The notes under the pieces are model-generated. The model was not told the origin of the DNA, made no database searches, and saw nothing but the letters and a program-made list of their open reading frames with translations. This document shows, piece after piece, positions 53,674-63,405 of a stretch of DNA of 64,000 nucleotides (position 1 is its first letter; each line of letters begins with the position of its first letter). Origin of the DNA: Vibrio rhizosphaerae (lineage in GTDB: Bacteria; Pseudomonadota; Gammaproteobacteria; Enterobacterales; Vibrionaceae); NCBI RefSeq assembly GCF_024347095.1, contig NZ_AP024903.1:744001-808000 (forward strand), written 5' to 3'. Both the position numbers and the translations under genes were made by a program.

Positions 53674-55010
53674 TCAGACTCAATCACTGTTGAACGAATC
53701 AGGCCATCGGTGACACGAGTTGTGATACATTCACCGGGTTTGACGTCATGCCGATGCCGAATAATCTGACCTGCTTGATTTTGGGTCACGGAGTAACCCC
53801 GTTGCAATGTCGAAAGTGGGCTTACTGCATCCAGCGTCTCCGCTGCAAGAGCCAGTTGATGGCGTGAGTTGAGTAATTTCCTTTCTATCGCATCAATATA
53901 TCGCTGTTCATATTTTTTCAGCAGATAATGCTGTTGCTGGATCTGTTGTCCCGGAGAGTGATATCTGAGTTGGTAGGCGGTGCGCTCCAGCATTTGCGAA
54001 TGTCTGGCAATATAGTTCTGTATTGCCTGCTGAAGACGAATACTTAACTCATCGAGCTGCTGAATTTGTCGCTCCAGACGATAAGTCGGATGCTGTTTTT
54101 CTAAAGCATGTTGACGTGTCTGACTCTTCTGGCGTTGCGCTGCCAGATAGTAGCGGATGGCCTGACTCAGACGATGATGATAATTGAGCAGGCCGGTACG
54201 TTTGTAACTACTGTCGCGGCTGACAAGCTCCGCCGCAGCTGAAGGTGTCGGTGCCCGTACATCGGCCACAAAATCGGCAATCGTTATATCAATCTCATGG
54301 CCGACCGCACTGACAATCGGAATTTGACTGGCGGCAATCGTCCGGGCAACAATTTCATGGTTAAAGCACCACAGATCTTCCAGAGAGCCGCCACCACGCC
54401 CGACGATGAGCACATCACATTCCTGACGGGCATTGGCCCGGCCAATGGCCTGAGCAATACGAATAGCGGCATCTTCTCCCTGTACCATTGTCGGATAGAT
54501 AATCACAGGCAGTGTCGGATCCCGGCGTTTCAATACATCGAGAATATCAAACAGTGCAGCACCGGTTTTAGAGGTAATGATACCGATACATTGCGGATGC
54601 TCAGGCAGAGGTTTCTTATTGCCGGGGGCAAACAGACCTTCTGCGGTGAGCTTTTGTTTCAACTGTTCGAATTCTTGCTGCAGCCGTCCGTCACCTTCGG
54701 GTTGCATACTCTCAATAATTAACTGATAGTCGCCGCGTGGTTCGTATAACGACAAACGGGCTCTGACCAAAACTTGCTGTCCGTTTTGAGGCTTAAAAGA
54801 GACAAAACGATTATTGCCTTTAAACATCGCACATTTGACCTGTGCCCGGGCGTCTTTCAGCGATAAGTACCAATGGCCTGAAACAGGCGTAGAAAAATTG
54901 GAAACTTCACCAAGCAGCCAGATGATACCCATCTCATTTTCGAGCAGCAGACGGACTTCAGCATTAAGACGGGAGACAGTGTAAATGTTTTGATTATTTG
55001 CAGATAGCAC
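53670..55010 (-). CDS. xseA: Exonuclease VII large subunit
   Basis: 446 residues. OB-fold N-terminus (about 10-100, [17 protein letters not shown]) and the catalytic domain with [33 protein letters not shown] and [19 protein letters not shown]-terminal coiled-coil stretch follows. It degrades single-stranded DNA with XseB. The start is a GTG at 55010 with no strong site. Divergent from guaB. Confidence 0.94.
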   Translation of the reverse strand: MLSANNQNIYTVSRLNAEVRLLLENEMGIIWLLGEVSNFSTPVSGHWYLSLKDARAQVKCAMFKGNNRFVSFKPQNGQQVLVRARLSLYEPRGDYQLIIESMQPEGDGRLQQEFEQLKQKLTAEGLFAPGNKKPLPEHPQCIGIITSKTGAALFDILDVLKRRDPTLPVIIYPTMVQGEDAAIRIAQAIGRANARQECDVLIVGRGGGSLEDLWCFNHEIVARTIAASQIPIVSAVGHEIDITIADFVADVRAPTPSAAAELVSRDSSYKRTGLLNYHHRLSQAIRYYLAAQRQKSQTRQHALEKQHPTYRLERQIQQLDELSIRLQQAIQNYIARHSQMLERTAYQLRYHSPGQQIQQQHYLLKKYEQRYIDAIERKLLNSRHQLALAAETLDAVSPLSTLQRGYSVTQNQAGQIIRHRHDVKPGECITTRVTDGLIRSTVIESD

Positions 55011-55220
55011 AGGCGAATGTCATGGCCGTAGGAATGGAAATTAGCCGCAATATAATACATATCAAGGGGGTAATTGCAAATAAAAATTGAATAAATGTGT
55101 AGTAAAACGATTAATCGCTCGGTATAATCCCTCCGCAATATCAAATCCAATTCACCTTGATGAAAAACGCTTAAGGGATTGGGTTCTTTCTTTTAACACC
55201 CAAGCTGTGAGATATTGCAA

Positions 55221-56687
55221 ATGCTACGAATCGCTAAAGAAGCCCTGACTTTTGATGACGTTTTGCTCGTCCCCGCCCACTCAACTGTTCTTCCCAATAC
55301 TGCTGAGCTGAAAACTCGGCTGACCAAAAATATCACGCTAAACATTCCAATGATTTCTGCGTCCATGGATACAGTGACAGAGGCTCGTCTTGCAATTGCG
55401 TTGGCTCAGGAAGGTGGGCTTGGCTTTATTCATAAGAATATGTCAATCGAGCAACAAGCGGCTCAGGTTCGTCAGGTCAAAATCTACGAAGCTGGGGTTG
55501 TTACGTCTCCTGTGACGGTTCAACCAGAGCAAACCATCGCTGATGTGATGGCTCTGACTGAAAAACATGGTTTTGCCGGATTCCCGGTTGTGACCGAAAG
55601 TAATGAACTGGTTGGCATTATCACTGGTCGTGATGTCCGTTTCGTCACGGATTTGACCAAAAAAGTTGCAGCAGTCATGACTCCGAAAGAGCGCTTGGCA
55701 GCGGTAAAAGAAGGTGCCTCTCGCGCAGAAGTTCAGGAAAAAATGCACCAAGCACGTGTTGAAAAAGTGCTGGTCGTCAATGATGAATTCCAACTGACCG
55801 GGATGATCACCGCCAAAGATTTCCATAAAGCAGAGCTTGCGCCGAATGCATGTAAAGACGAGCAGGGACGTTTACGGGTTGGTGCCGCTGTCGGTGCCGG
55901 TGCCGGGAACGAAGAGCGCGTCAAAGCCTTGGTTGAAGCCGGTGTTGATGTACTGCTGATTGATTCTTCTCATGGCCATTCTGAAGGGGTCTTACAACGC
56001 ATTCGTGAAACGCGAGCTGCTTTCCCCGATTTAGATATCGTTGGCGGCAATGTCGCAACTGCTGAAGGTGCACGTGCACTGATTGAAGCTGGTGTGAGCG
56101 CGGTTAAAGTCGGGATTGGCCCGGGTTCTATCTGTACCACGCGTATTGTCACCGGTGTGGGTGTTCCGCAAATTTCAGCTATCGGTGATGCAGCCTCTGT
56201 TGCAAATGAATATGGCATTCCGGTGATTGGTGACGGTGGTATCCGTTTCTCGGGTGATATCTGTAAAGCCATCGCCGCCGGCGCATCTTGCGTCATGGTC
56301 GGTTCGATGTTTGCCGGAACAGAAGAAGCACCGGGTGAAGTCATTCTCTATCAAGGTCGTTCTTATAAAGCTTATCGTGGTATGGGCTCATTGGGCGCGA
56401 TGTCCAAAGGCTCTTCTGATCGTTACTTCCAGTCAGATAACGCGGCTGATAAATTGGTGCCGGAAGGGATTGAAGGACGCATTGCATACAAAGGCCTGTT
56501 AAAAGAAATCGTACACCAGCAAATGGGCGGTCTGCGTTCTTGTATGGGGCTCACCGGTTCAGCAACCATTGAAGATCTGCGTACCAAAGCTGAATTTGTA
56601 CGGATTTCCGGTGCTGGTATTCAAGAATCCCATGTCCATGATGTCCAAATTACCAAAGAAGCACCAAACTATCGTTTAGGGTCATAA
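55221..56687 (+). CDS. guaB: IMP dehydrogenase
   Basis: 488 residues, [16 protein letters not shown] start. Catalytic cysteine in [13 protein letters not shown] (around 305); a tandem CBS domain (about 95-200) is present and complete. It oxidises IMP to XMP. ATG 55221 is used; an in-frame TTG at 55215 is not. guaA follows after 97 bases. Confidence 0.97.
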   Translation: MLRIAKEALTFDDVLLVPAHSTVLPNTAELKTRLTKNITLNIPMISASMDTVTEARLAIALAQEGGLGFIHKNMSIEQQAAQVRQVKIYEAGVVTSPVTVQPEQTIADVMALTEKHGFAGFPVVTESNELVGIITGRDVRFVTDLTKKVAAVMTPKERLAAVKEGASRAEVQEKMHQARVEKVLVVNDEFQLTGMITAKDFHKAELAPNACKDEQGRLRVGAAVGAGAGNEERVKALVEAGVDVLLIDSSHGHSEGVLQRIRETRAAFPDLDIVGGNVATAEGARALIEAGVSAVKVGIGPGSICTTRIVTGVGVPQISAIGDAASVANEYGIPVIGDGGIRFSGDICKAIAAGASCVMVGSMFAGTEEAPGEVILYQGRSYKAYRGMGSLGAMSKGSSDRYFQSDNAADKLVPEGIEGRIAYKGLLKEIVHQQMGGLRSCMGLTGSATIEDLRTKAEFVRISGAGIQESHVHDVQITKEAPNYRLGS

Positions 56688-56784
56688 TCCCGTAACGAAA
56701 ACGTTTGCTTTTTGCTTGATGATGACATGAGAGGCGGGTAAACTCGCCTCCGTTCTATAAACTTTTCTTTGAAGACGACTCAAC

Positions 56785-58362
56785 ATGACCAAAAACATTC
56801 ATGACCAACGGATCCTTATCCTCGATTTTGGTTCACAATACACGCAGCTTGTCGCACGTCGTGTCCGTGAAATTGGCGTATATTGCGAACTATGGAGCTG
56901 GGATGTCGATGAAGCCGACATTCGAGAATTCAATCCGAATGGCATCATCTTATCAGGCGGCCCTGAAAGTGTGACTGAGGAAAACTCTCCTCGTGCACCG
57001 CAATATGTCTTTGATTGTGGCGTGCCTGTTTTGGGTGTTTGCTACGGCATGCAGACCATGGCAGAACAATTGGGCGGAAAAGTCTCCGGTTCGACCGAGC
57101 GTGAGTTTGGTTATGCTCAGGTTAAAGTGGTTCAAGAGTCGAAGCTGTTTGAGGGTTTGCGTGATAGTCTGACCGCAGACAACTGCGCATTATTAGATGT
57201 CTGGATGAGCCACGGTGATAAAGTCGTAGAGATTCCTGCGGGTTTCACTCAAGTTGCTCAAACGGATACCTGCCCATACGCAGCCATGGCCAATGAAGAG
57301 AAAAAATACTACGGCGTGCAGTTCCACCCAGAAGTGACCCACACCAAGCAAGGCTTGCAAATGCTTGAGAACTTCGTGCTGGGTGCATGTGGTTGTGAAC
57401 GCTTATGGACACCAAGCTCAATCATTGAAGATGCTGTCGCCCGTATTAAAGAAACCGTCGGTGACGACGAAGTCATTCTGGCACTGTCCGGTGGTGTGGA
57501 TTCTTCGGTTGTTGCGATGCTGGTTCAGCGCGCTATCGGTGACAAACTGACCTGTGTGTTCGTTGATAACGGTTTGCTGCGTTTAAATGAAGGTCAGCAG
57601 GTAATGGAAATGTTCGGTGACCATTTCGGCCTGAACATTATCAAAGTTGAAGCTGAAGAGCGCTTCCTTAAAGCATTGGCGGGCAAATCTGATCCGGAAG
57701 AAAAACGCAAAGTGATCGGACATGAGTTCATCGAAGTCTTTGATGAAGAAGCCAGCAAATTGAAGAATGCCAAATGGCTGGCTCAGGGAACCATCTATCC
57801 GGATGTGATTGAATCTGCAGCATCTAAAACCGGTAAAGCGCATGTGATTAAATCTCACCACAATGTGGGCGGATTACCGGAAGATATGGAAATGGGCCTG
57901 GTTGAACCATTACGTGAACTGTTTAAAGACGAAGTGCGTAAAATTGGTTTAGAACTTGGTCTGCCATACGACATGCTCTATCGTCATCCATTCCCGGGAC
58001 CGGGGCTGGGAGTGCGTGTTTTAGGCGAAATCAAGAAAGAATACTGTGATTTACTGCGTCGCGCTGATGCAATCTTCATTGAAGAGCTCCGTGCTGCGGA
58101 CTTGTACAACCAAGTCTCACAAGCATTCACCGTATTCCTTCCGGTTCGCTCTGTGGGCGTAATGGGCGATGGTCGTAAGTACGACTGGGTTGTCTCTCTG
58201 CGTGCGGTAGAAACTATCGATTTTATGACCGCACACTGGGCACACCTGCCTTACGAATTCTTAGGCCGGGTATCCAACCGCATCATTAATGAGGTCGATG
58301 GGATCTCACGCGTGGTTTACGATATCTCAGGCAAGCCACCGGCAACGATTGAGTGGGAATAA
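56785..58362 (+). CDS. guaA: GMP synthase (glutamine-hydrolysing)
   Basis: 525 residues. Glutamine amidotransferase domain with [15 protein letters not shown] (Cys near 86), then the ATP-pyrophosphatase P-loop LSGGVDSSV (near 235) and the dimerisation domain ending PPATIEWE. It makes GMP from XMP. Its 3' end is a known type of island insertion site, and a truncated integrase lies 300 bases beyond. Confidence 0.97.
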   Translation: MTKNIHDQRILILDFGSQYTQLVARRVREIGVYCELWSWDVDEADIREFNPNGIILSGGPESVTEENSPRAPQYVFDCGVPVLGVCYGMQTMAEQLGGKVSGSTEREFGYAQVKVVQESKLFEGLRDSLTADNCALLDVWMSHGDKVVEIPAGFTQVAQTDTCPYAAMANEEKKYYGVQFHPEVTHTKQGLQMLENFVLGACGCERLWTPSSIIEDAVARIKETVGDDEVILALSGGVDSSVVAMLVQRAIGDKLTCVFVDNGLLRLNEGQQVMEMFGDHFGLNIIKVEAEERFLKALAGKSDPEEKRKVIGHEFIEVFDEEASKLKNAKWLAQGTIYPDVIESAASKTGKAHVIKSHHNVGGLPEDMEMGLVEPLRELFKDEVRKIGLELGLPYDMLYRHPFPGPGLGVRVLGEIKKEYCDLLRRADAIFIEELRAADLYNQVSQAFTVFLPVRSVGVMGDGRKYDWVVSLRAVETIDFMTAHWAHLPYEFLGRVSNRIINEVDGISRVVYDISGKPPATIEWE

Positions 58363-58409
58363 TCCTCCTTTAAGAATGCTCTGGCATTAACAGGCACGAA
58401 ATCAACCTT

Positions 58410-58436
58410 AAGTCCGCGTAATTGCGGACTTTTTTT
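58410..58436 (+). terminator. Terminator after guaA
   Basis: AAGTCCGC-GTAATT-GCGGACTT followed by a T-run of seven. Confidence 0.93.
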
Positions 58437-58669
58437 GTTTTTGGCTTAGTCATTTTTGGCAATGTCTGGCAACGCCAAGCACGGTTTGACCGTGGTATTT
58501 TGATGGGTATGATTCATCGGTAATGCCATGGATTACGCCCGATACCATGCTGAGTGTTTTTGATGGGGCATGGTATTAAATTTATATATCTATCTGTTTT
58601 GTAAGGATTAATCTCTAGTTTTTTAGAGGTTTTTCAGCATGGTATCAAACAAGAATAATAGGTCGAAAC
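58437..58669 (+). promoter_or_regulatory. Upstream region of the truncated integrase with 10-mer repeats
   Basis: GCATGGTAT(C) occurs at 58637-58646 and 58568-58576 and, inverted, as GATACCATGC at 58541-58550. Repeats of this kind beside an integrase fit arm-type or excisionase binding sites. A short inverted repeat CTCTA/TAGAG lies near 58613. Confidence 0.5.
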
Positions 58670-59113
58670 ATGCTGACTGATACCAAGCTACGCAATCTCA
58701 AACCCAAAGATAAACTTTACAAAGTCAATGACCGTGATGGCCTCTATGTTGCTGTCACTACCGCAGGCTCTATCTCTTTTCGCTACAATTACTCGATCAA
58801 TGGCAGACAAGAAACCATTACCTTTGGTCGCTACGGAGTAGGAGGCATCACGTTAGCAGAAGCGCGTGAGCGTCTCAATGAAGCGAAGAGAATGGTTACT
58901 GATGGAAAGTCACCGGCCAAAGAGAAAGCCCGTGCTAAGGCGAGAACCAAAGATGCTGAAACCTTTGGTGCCTGGGCTCAGAAATGGCTGCGTGGTTATC
59001 AGATGGCCGACTCTACCCGGGATATGCGTCGCTCAGTCTACGCCCGAGAGTTAGAGGGCAAATTTGGCAATCAGAAGCTGACAGAAATCACTCATGAAGA
59101 TCTGCGAGCCTAG
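58670..59113 (+). pseudogene. Truncated P4-type integrase
   Basis: 147 codons only. The N-terminal arm-binding DUF4102 domain (about 1-90, LTDTKLRNLKPKDKLYKVND, GRYGVGGITLAEARERLNEA) and the beginning of the core-binding domain (about 100-147) are present; the catalytic domain with its R, HxxR and Tyr is absent, so it cannot recombine DNA. The frame ends where its homology to the family would continue (EITHEDLRA then TAG). It is downstream of guaA, which such integrases often target. The break abuts a LysR remnant on the other strand. Confidence 0.85.
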
Positions 59114-59215
59114 ATATGCCTCTAAGCCTTTTATAACATGGCTCAAAGCTGAACGACTTACCCCAAGATGATCTGCCGCTTTGCAAAAGTGAAAGTGTTT
59201 CTCGATCCTATTCAA
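59113..59215 (-). pseudogene. LysR helix-turn-helix remnant
   Basis: Reading the minus strand from 59215 gives EKHFHFCKAADHLG then VSRSALSHVIKGLEAYLG, a textbook LysR-type HTH, but it lacks a start and ends after about 34 residues at the junction with the integrase fragment. There is a stop directly upstream (TAA) in frame. It is not related in sequence or frame to the intact LysR gene that follows. It looks like the end of an older LysR gene cut by a rearrangement. Confidence 0.7.
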
Positions 59216-59303
59216 TTAGTGATTCAGCGTTCTTACACTTTACCCCATCTACATAAGAAAAGGCCAAACAAAGCGCTGAGCATGGAATGTATCTATTCAA
59301 TTG

Positions 59304-60200
59304 TTAAGCCGTAGTCAAAACGGATTGAATCCAATCAGCGAAAACTCGAAATGACAGGTTTAAATGTTTACTCTGAGGGTAAACGAGGGATAGTGGTATC
59401 ATCGGCGTCTGGTATTGTTCAAGAACTGGTATAAATTTACCATTGTCTATATAGGGTTGTGCTAAATAGCTAGCGATGCGTATTAAACCTAAGCCCTGCA
59501 ACCCACAGTTTATGAAAGTATCAGTATCATTCACTTTTAGTGTTTCGTTCATTTGAACCTTAACGTTTTCTTCGTTCTCAATAAACTGCCAGTTAATTAC
59601 ACGCCCAGAGCTTTGACTTAGATAGCCGATAGAATGGTGCTTAGTTAATTCATCTAAGTTCTCTGGTTTTCCAAAGCGCTTTATATAGGTTGGCGATGCG
59701 ACCACAACCCAAGATGAAGTAATGAGTGGGCGTGCAACTAATGATGTTGAGTCTTCAATTTCTCCAGCACGAATGACACAATCATAGCCGTCATGAAATA
59801 AGTCAACATTCTTATCGCTGGTACAAAGTAAGAGCTCAATATCTGGATATTTATCAATAAACTCGCTAATTTTTGGTAAAATAGAATGATGCGCTAAGGA
59901 TGTTGGCATACTCACTTTTAGCCTGCCACTTGGATTTCTAGCTTTGTTTGGGAAGTTGGACTCTATTGCTGATATTTCTGCGAGTATGTGTCGACATTGT
60001 GTTGCATAACTCTCACCATCGGGCGTTACACTTAACTTGCGTGTGGTTCGCTGTAACAACTTGACCCCTAAATAATCTTCCATCTCTTTTATAATTCTGG
60101 ATACCGTGGATTTAGGTATATTAAGAGCCTCAGCCGCCTTACCGAAATGCTTCGCATCTACAACTTGAACAAATACTCTCATACCTTCGAAGCGATCCAT
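59304..60200 (-). CDS. LysR-family transcriptional regulator
   Basis: 298 residues. Winged HTH (about 1-60, FGKAAEALNIPKSTVSRIIKEM, then LLQRTTRKL) and a PBP-like effector domain (about 90-290). No redox-type cysteine pair is seen. Start ATG 60200 with GGTGG upstream; a second ATG lies at 60212. It is divergent from the NmrA-like gene across about 115 bases, the usual arrangement for a LysR regulator and its target. Base composition is AT-rich, indicating recent acquisition. Confidence 0.88.
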   Translation of the reverse strand: MDRFEGMRVFVQVVDAKHFGKAAEALNIPKSTVSRIIKEMEDYLGVKLLQRTTRKLSVTPDGESYATQCRHILAEISAIESNFPNKARNPSGRLKVSMPTSLAHHSILPKISEFIDKYPDIELLLCTSDKNVDLFHDGYDCVIRAGEIEDSTSLVARPLITSSWVVVASPTYIKRFGKPENLDELTKHHSIGYLSQSSGRVINWQFIENEENVKVQMNETLKVNDTDTFINCGLQGLGLIRIASYLAQPYIDNGKFIPVLEQYQTPMIPLSLVYPQSKHLNLSFRVFADWIQSVLTTA

Positions 60201-60315
60201 TATGTCCACCATTATCCCAAAATTAAGAACAGTTTAACCTATAACTAGCTATTATTACTTTGAATAATCTAAATTACACTTTATTTCGAAACAATCAATA
60301 GAGAGTAATCAATTT

Positions 60316-61248
60316 ATGAATCACAATTTAAACGTAGATGTATCAAAAATACTTGTCATGGGGGCTGGCCAGCTTGGTCTCGCGGTTCTTAATGCATTAC
60401 AACCTAGAGTATCTGAATTGGGTGGGGATATAACTGTTTTAGTCTCGCCTAGTTCACTTGAGAATGGTGCAACACCAGTTGACGAGTCATTAAGGACGTT
60501 TACAGCAAAAGGGGTGAAATTTAAGGCATTAGATTTAAGTAACATTAGTCAAGAAGCCTTAGTTGTCTTTTTTTCTGAGTTTAATACAATTATAAATTGT
60601 ACAGGCTTTGTTGCGGGTTTAGGTACTCAAACAAGAATCACACAAGCTGCTCTAGAGGCGGGTGTTGCGCGGTACTTCCCATGGCAATTTGGTGTAGATT
60701 ACGATGTAGTAGGTAAAGGAAGTGGTCAACCAGTATTCGATGAACAGTATGAGGTTAGATCTATTTTACGCCAGCAGCAAAGTACTGAGTGGGTCATTGT
60801 CTCTACCGGTATGTTTACTAGTTTTCTGTTTGAACCAGCCTTTGATGTGGTTAACTTAGAAGAAGGCTATATCAACGCACTTGGCAGTTGGGATAATAAA
60901 GTCACGGTAACCGCCCCTGAAGATATTGGTAAATTAACCACTGAAATCTTATTAGAATCCCCCCGAATCATCAATGACGTCGTCTTTGTTGCTGGTGATA
61001 CTATTAGTTACGGTGACTTAGCTGATGTAGTTGATCGCTTCAGTAATAAGCCTTTCACACGTAATGTTCTCAGTTTGGATAACCTGCAAACTGAGCTGAC
61101 TAAAAACCCTGACGACCAAATGCTAAGGTACCGGGCAGCCTTTGCTCTTGGTGATGGCATGTGGTGGAATATCGAGAAAACGTACAATTTTAAAAAAGGA
61201 ATTGAAACTCAAGATACTGAGCAGTGGTTAAATACGCATATAGGGTAA
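60316..61248 (+). CDS. NmrA/isoflavone-reductase-like NAD(P)-binding oxidoreductase
   Basis: 310 residues. Rossmann motif GAGQLG at 16-21, and the family segment FGVDYDVVGKG with VFDEQYEVRSILR near 133-153. In related isoflavone reductases a Lys stands at the position that reads Gln here (DEQYEVR), so catalysis may differ; this is a tentative alignment. Substrate unknown; atypical SDR used in redox sensing or aromatic reduction. Divergent from the LysR gene, likely its target. A 12-bp hairpin follows its stop. Confidence 0.8.
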   Translation: MNHNLNVDVSKILVMGAGQLGLAVLNALQPRVSELGGDITVLVSPSSLENGATPVDESLRTFTAKGVKFKALDLSNISQEALVVFFSEFNTIINCTGFVAGLGTQTRITQAALEAGVARYFPWQFGVDYDVVGKGSGQPVFDEQYEVRSILRQQQSTEWVIVSTGMFTSFLFEPAFDVVNLEEGYINALGSWDNKVTVTAPEDIGKLTTEILLESPRIINDVVFVAGDTISYGDLADVVDRFSNKPFTRNVLSLDNLQTELTKNPDDQMLRYRAAFALGDGMWWNIEKTYNFKKGIETQDTEQWLNTHIG

Positions 61249-61303
61249 TTATTTATTACTGTTGAATAACTCTTTTTCATCTACGTAATTCAGTCACCTG
61301 AAT

Positions 61304-61332
61304 AACTAGGGCCAATTATATTGGCCCTAGTT
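61304..61332 (+). terminator. Hairpin after the NmrA-like gene
   Basis: AACTAGGGCCAA and TTGGCCCTAGTT form a perfect 12-bp inverted repeat with 5-base loop. T-run is weak; probable terminator. Confidence 0.65.
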
Positions 61333-61720
61333 ACATAGACTTTGGATTCCAAATAAATAAGACACCTATTATAACCATCCCATTTTTAGTGGTTGCGGGT
61401 CTCCGAAAAACTGGATTTAGCCATATCTTTAATAAAAGAAAGATATCGTTATCTCTTATTCGTAATAGTAGTCCAAGTACTGATAATAGAAAGCGGTCAG
61501 GAATCGATTATTCGATTATTGTGAGCAAAAAACAGCCAAATATAGCTGGATTAAAGATGAACTGAAAAAGTTTAGATAAATACGCAAAATCGTTTCTTAT
61601 TTTTTGTTTATTAGTGTGACGTTCATTTATCACGAATTGAAACAGGATGCAGATGAAGGTTTATCTCATAAACCACTAGTTAGGTATTGTGCTAAAGTAT
61701 ACTTATTTATATATAGATGG

Positions 61721-61861
61721 ATGTTTTATTCATGTACAGCAACAAGTTGGGGATATAAATTGGATAGCATCACCTCGGGCTCGCGAATCATTACTACCGA
61801 AGAAAAACAAGCGCTCTGTGGTAATAGGGCAGCATTCTCATCTTGGCCAAAGCAGAACTAA
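61721..61861 (+). CDS. Possible small ORF (46 aa)
   Basis: ATG to TAA, 46 codons, ending one base before a strong terminator stem. GATGG precedes the ATG. The product opens MFYSCTATSWGYKL and resembles nothing I know. Alternatively the unit is a small RNA. Support is limited to position and the terminator. Confidence 0.3.
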   Translation: MFYSCTATSWGYKLDSITSGSRIITTEEKQALCGNRAAFSSWPKQN

Positions 61862-61896
61862 AATGCCAGTCAGTATTACTGACTGGCATTTTTTTA
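61862..61896 (+). terminator. Strong orphan terminator
   Basis: AATGCCAGTCAGT and ACTGACTGGCATT form a perfect 13-bp inverted repeat around ATT, followed by an 8-base T-run. It implies a rightward transcript of unknown content. Confidence 0.85.
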
Positions 61897-62068
61897 TGGT
61901 TGTATCTGTTCACCGTGATGAAGGCCCTCTATTTTTTGGGGCCGTGGCTGCACAACACCAGACACGGCCCGGTGATGGTGCGCTGGGCGGTATTTCATAT
62001 GTGTCTTGTTGATCTTTATCAAGCATAACCAACGTAGATCTTGCGATTCAACGATGGACAAAAGTGTG

Positions 62069-63283
62069 TTAGCGCCGGTGTTTTCTCCCCGAGGCTCCGA
62101 GCGTGAGGGTTGCCAAAACCAAAGGAAAAAATGAAACCAGCAGCACGGTATGCCATCCATAGGAACTGAGAATCCCTCCGGAGGAAAATGAACCAATCGC
62201 CATCAAACCGAAAATGATGAAATCGTTAAGAGATTGCACCCGATTTTTCTCTTCCGGTTGATGGCATTCTAACACCAGAGCCGATGCGCCTAAGAAGCCA
62301 AAGTTCCACCCCAGCCCCAGAAGGATCAAGAGCGACCAGAAATGAAAGACATCTTCTCCAATCAGGCCAATCACGGCCGATAATCCTGTCAGTAGAATCC
62401 CCAGTGCCGATATTTTCGTAGCGCCAAAACGCGCTATCAACTTACCAGTAAAAAAGCTGGGGGCGTACATCGCGATAACATGCCACTGAATACCTAAATT
62501 GGACGACTCTTGACTGTGACCATGTATATGCATGGCTAATGGTGCTGCCGTCATTAAAAAATTCATAATTAAGTAAGAGGCTGCACCACAAATGACCGCA
62601 CAGATAAAACGCGGCTGAAGGGCAATTTCAGACAGCGAACGTCCGCTCTGCTCTCTCTGTTTTTTCGGTGTCGGGGAATGCACGCCAAAGAGAATGAAAC
62701 CTGCCAGCAGTGCGACGATAGCTTGAGCGAGGAAAGTCGCAGCAAACATTTTCTGCGGCCACAAATGCATGGTTTGCGTCACCAATTGTGGCCCGATAAT
62801 TCCGGCAACAATGCCGCCGGCCATGACCAGAGACAGCGCTTGGGGACGCTTACTGACGGGTAAACCATCCGTGGCTGCAAAACGGAAAGAGAGCACGACC
62901 GCTGCATAAGCACCACCCAAAAAAGTGGAAAGACAAAATAGCCAAAACCATCCCATAAACAGTGCAGCCATAGCAAATAAGCCTGTGAATATGCCCGCAC
63001 CGCTCCCAACTAAAAACGCGATTCGTCGACCATATCGCCGGGCAATTTCTCCGGCAGGAAAAACACAAGCCGCCATCCCGACAACAAAAATTGAAATGGG
63101 TAATGTTGCCAATACCGGTGAAGGGCTGAGCATATTCCCGACAATAGCACCGGTTGCGTAAACCACCACGGCATTTGCCCCGGACAGTGCCTGTGCCAGA
63201 GTTAAACGCCATAAATTAGAGCGATGCGACTGCGGACTGATGTATTCGGATTCATCCACTGCGGCATGAGCTTCATTCGCCAT
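62069..63283 (-). CDS. Major facilitator superfamily transporter
   Basis: 404 residues with about 12 hydrophobic helices. The MFS A-like motif is GEIARRYGRRIAFLVG between TM2 and TM3 (about 80). C-terminal half GLGWNFGFLGASALVLECHQP. ATG 63283 with AAGGA upstream is preferred over a start 12 codons earlier. Substrate unknown; YbjJ-like efflux is possible. A GcvA-like LysR gene lies upstream on the same strand and may control it. Confidence 0.85.
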   Translation of the reverse strand: MANEAHAAVDESEYISPQSHRSNLWRLTLAQALSGANAVVVYATGAIVGNMLSPSPVLATLPISIFVVGMAACVFPAGEIARRYGRRIAFLVGSGAGIFTGLFAMAALFMGWFWLFCLSTFLGGAYAAVVLSFRFAATDGLPVSKRPQALSLVMAGGIVAGIIGPQLVTQTMHLWPQKMFAATFLAQAIVALLAGFILFGVHSPTPKKQREQSGRSLSEIALQPRFICAVICGAASYLIMNFLMTAAPLAMHIHGHSQESSNLGIQWHVIAMYAPSFFTGKLIARFGATKISALGILLTGLSAVIGLIGEDVFHFWSLLILLGLGWNFGFLGASALVLECHQPEEKNRVQSLNDFIIFGLMAIGSFSSGGILSSYGWHTVLLVSFFPLVLATLTLGASGRKHRR

Positions 63284-63405
63284 TCTGTTTACGTTCCTTA
63301 TCAGGTGAAGTGCCTGCACAAAAGTGAAAAATTATCACAGCTACCGTAATCACTGAGGACAGCAACAGCAAGTGAAATGATCTTTAAAGCACACATAGAA
63401 AATCT

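Larger units (their letters stand above)
61249..62068. other. Intergenic accessory region
   Basis: 820 bases without a well-supported gene. Seen: a hairpin after the NmrA-like gene (61304-61332), a possible 46-codon small ORF (61721-61861) and a strong terminator (61862-61896). The stretch 61380-61600 was read in all frames and looks like degraded DNA without a clear protein or IS match. A weaker hairpin (GGCCC/GGGCC) lies at about 61923-61944. Confidence 0.5.

Noticed and set aside
61380..61600. Possible insertion-sequence remnant (GGGTCTCCGAAAAACTGG and a short Lys-rich frame)
   Set aside because: No matching inverted end and no recognisable transposase motif in any frame.
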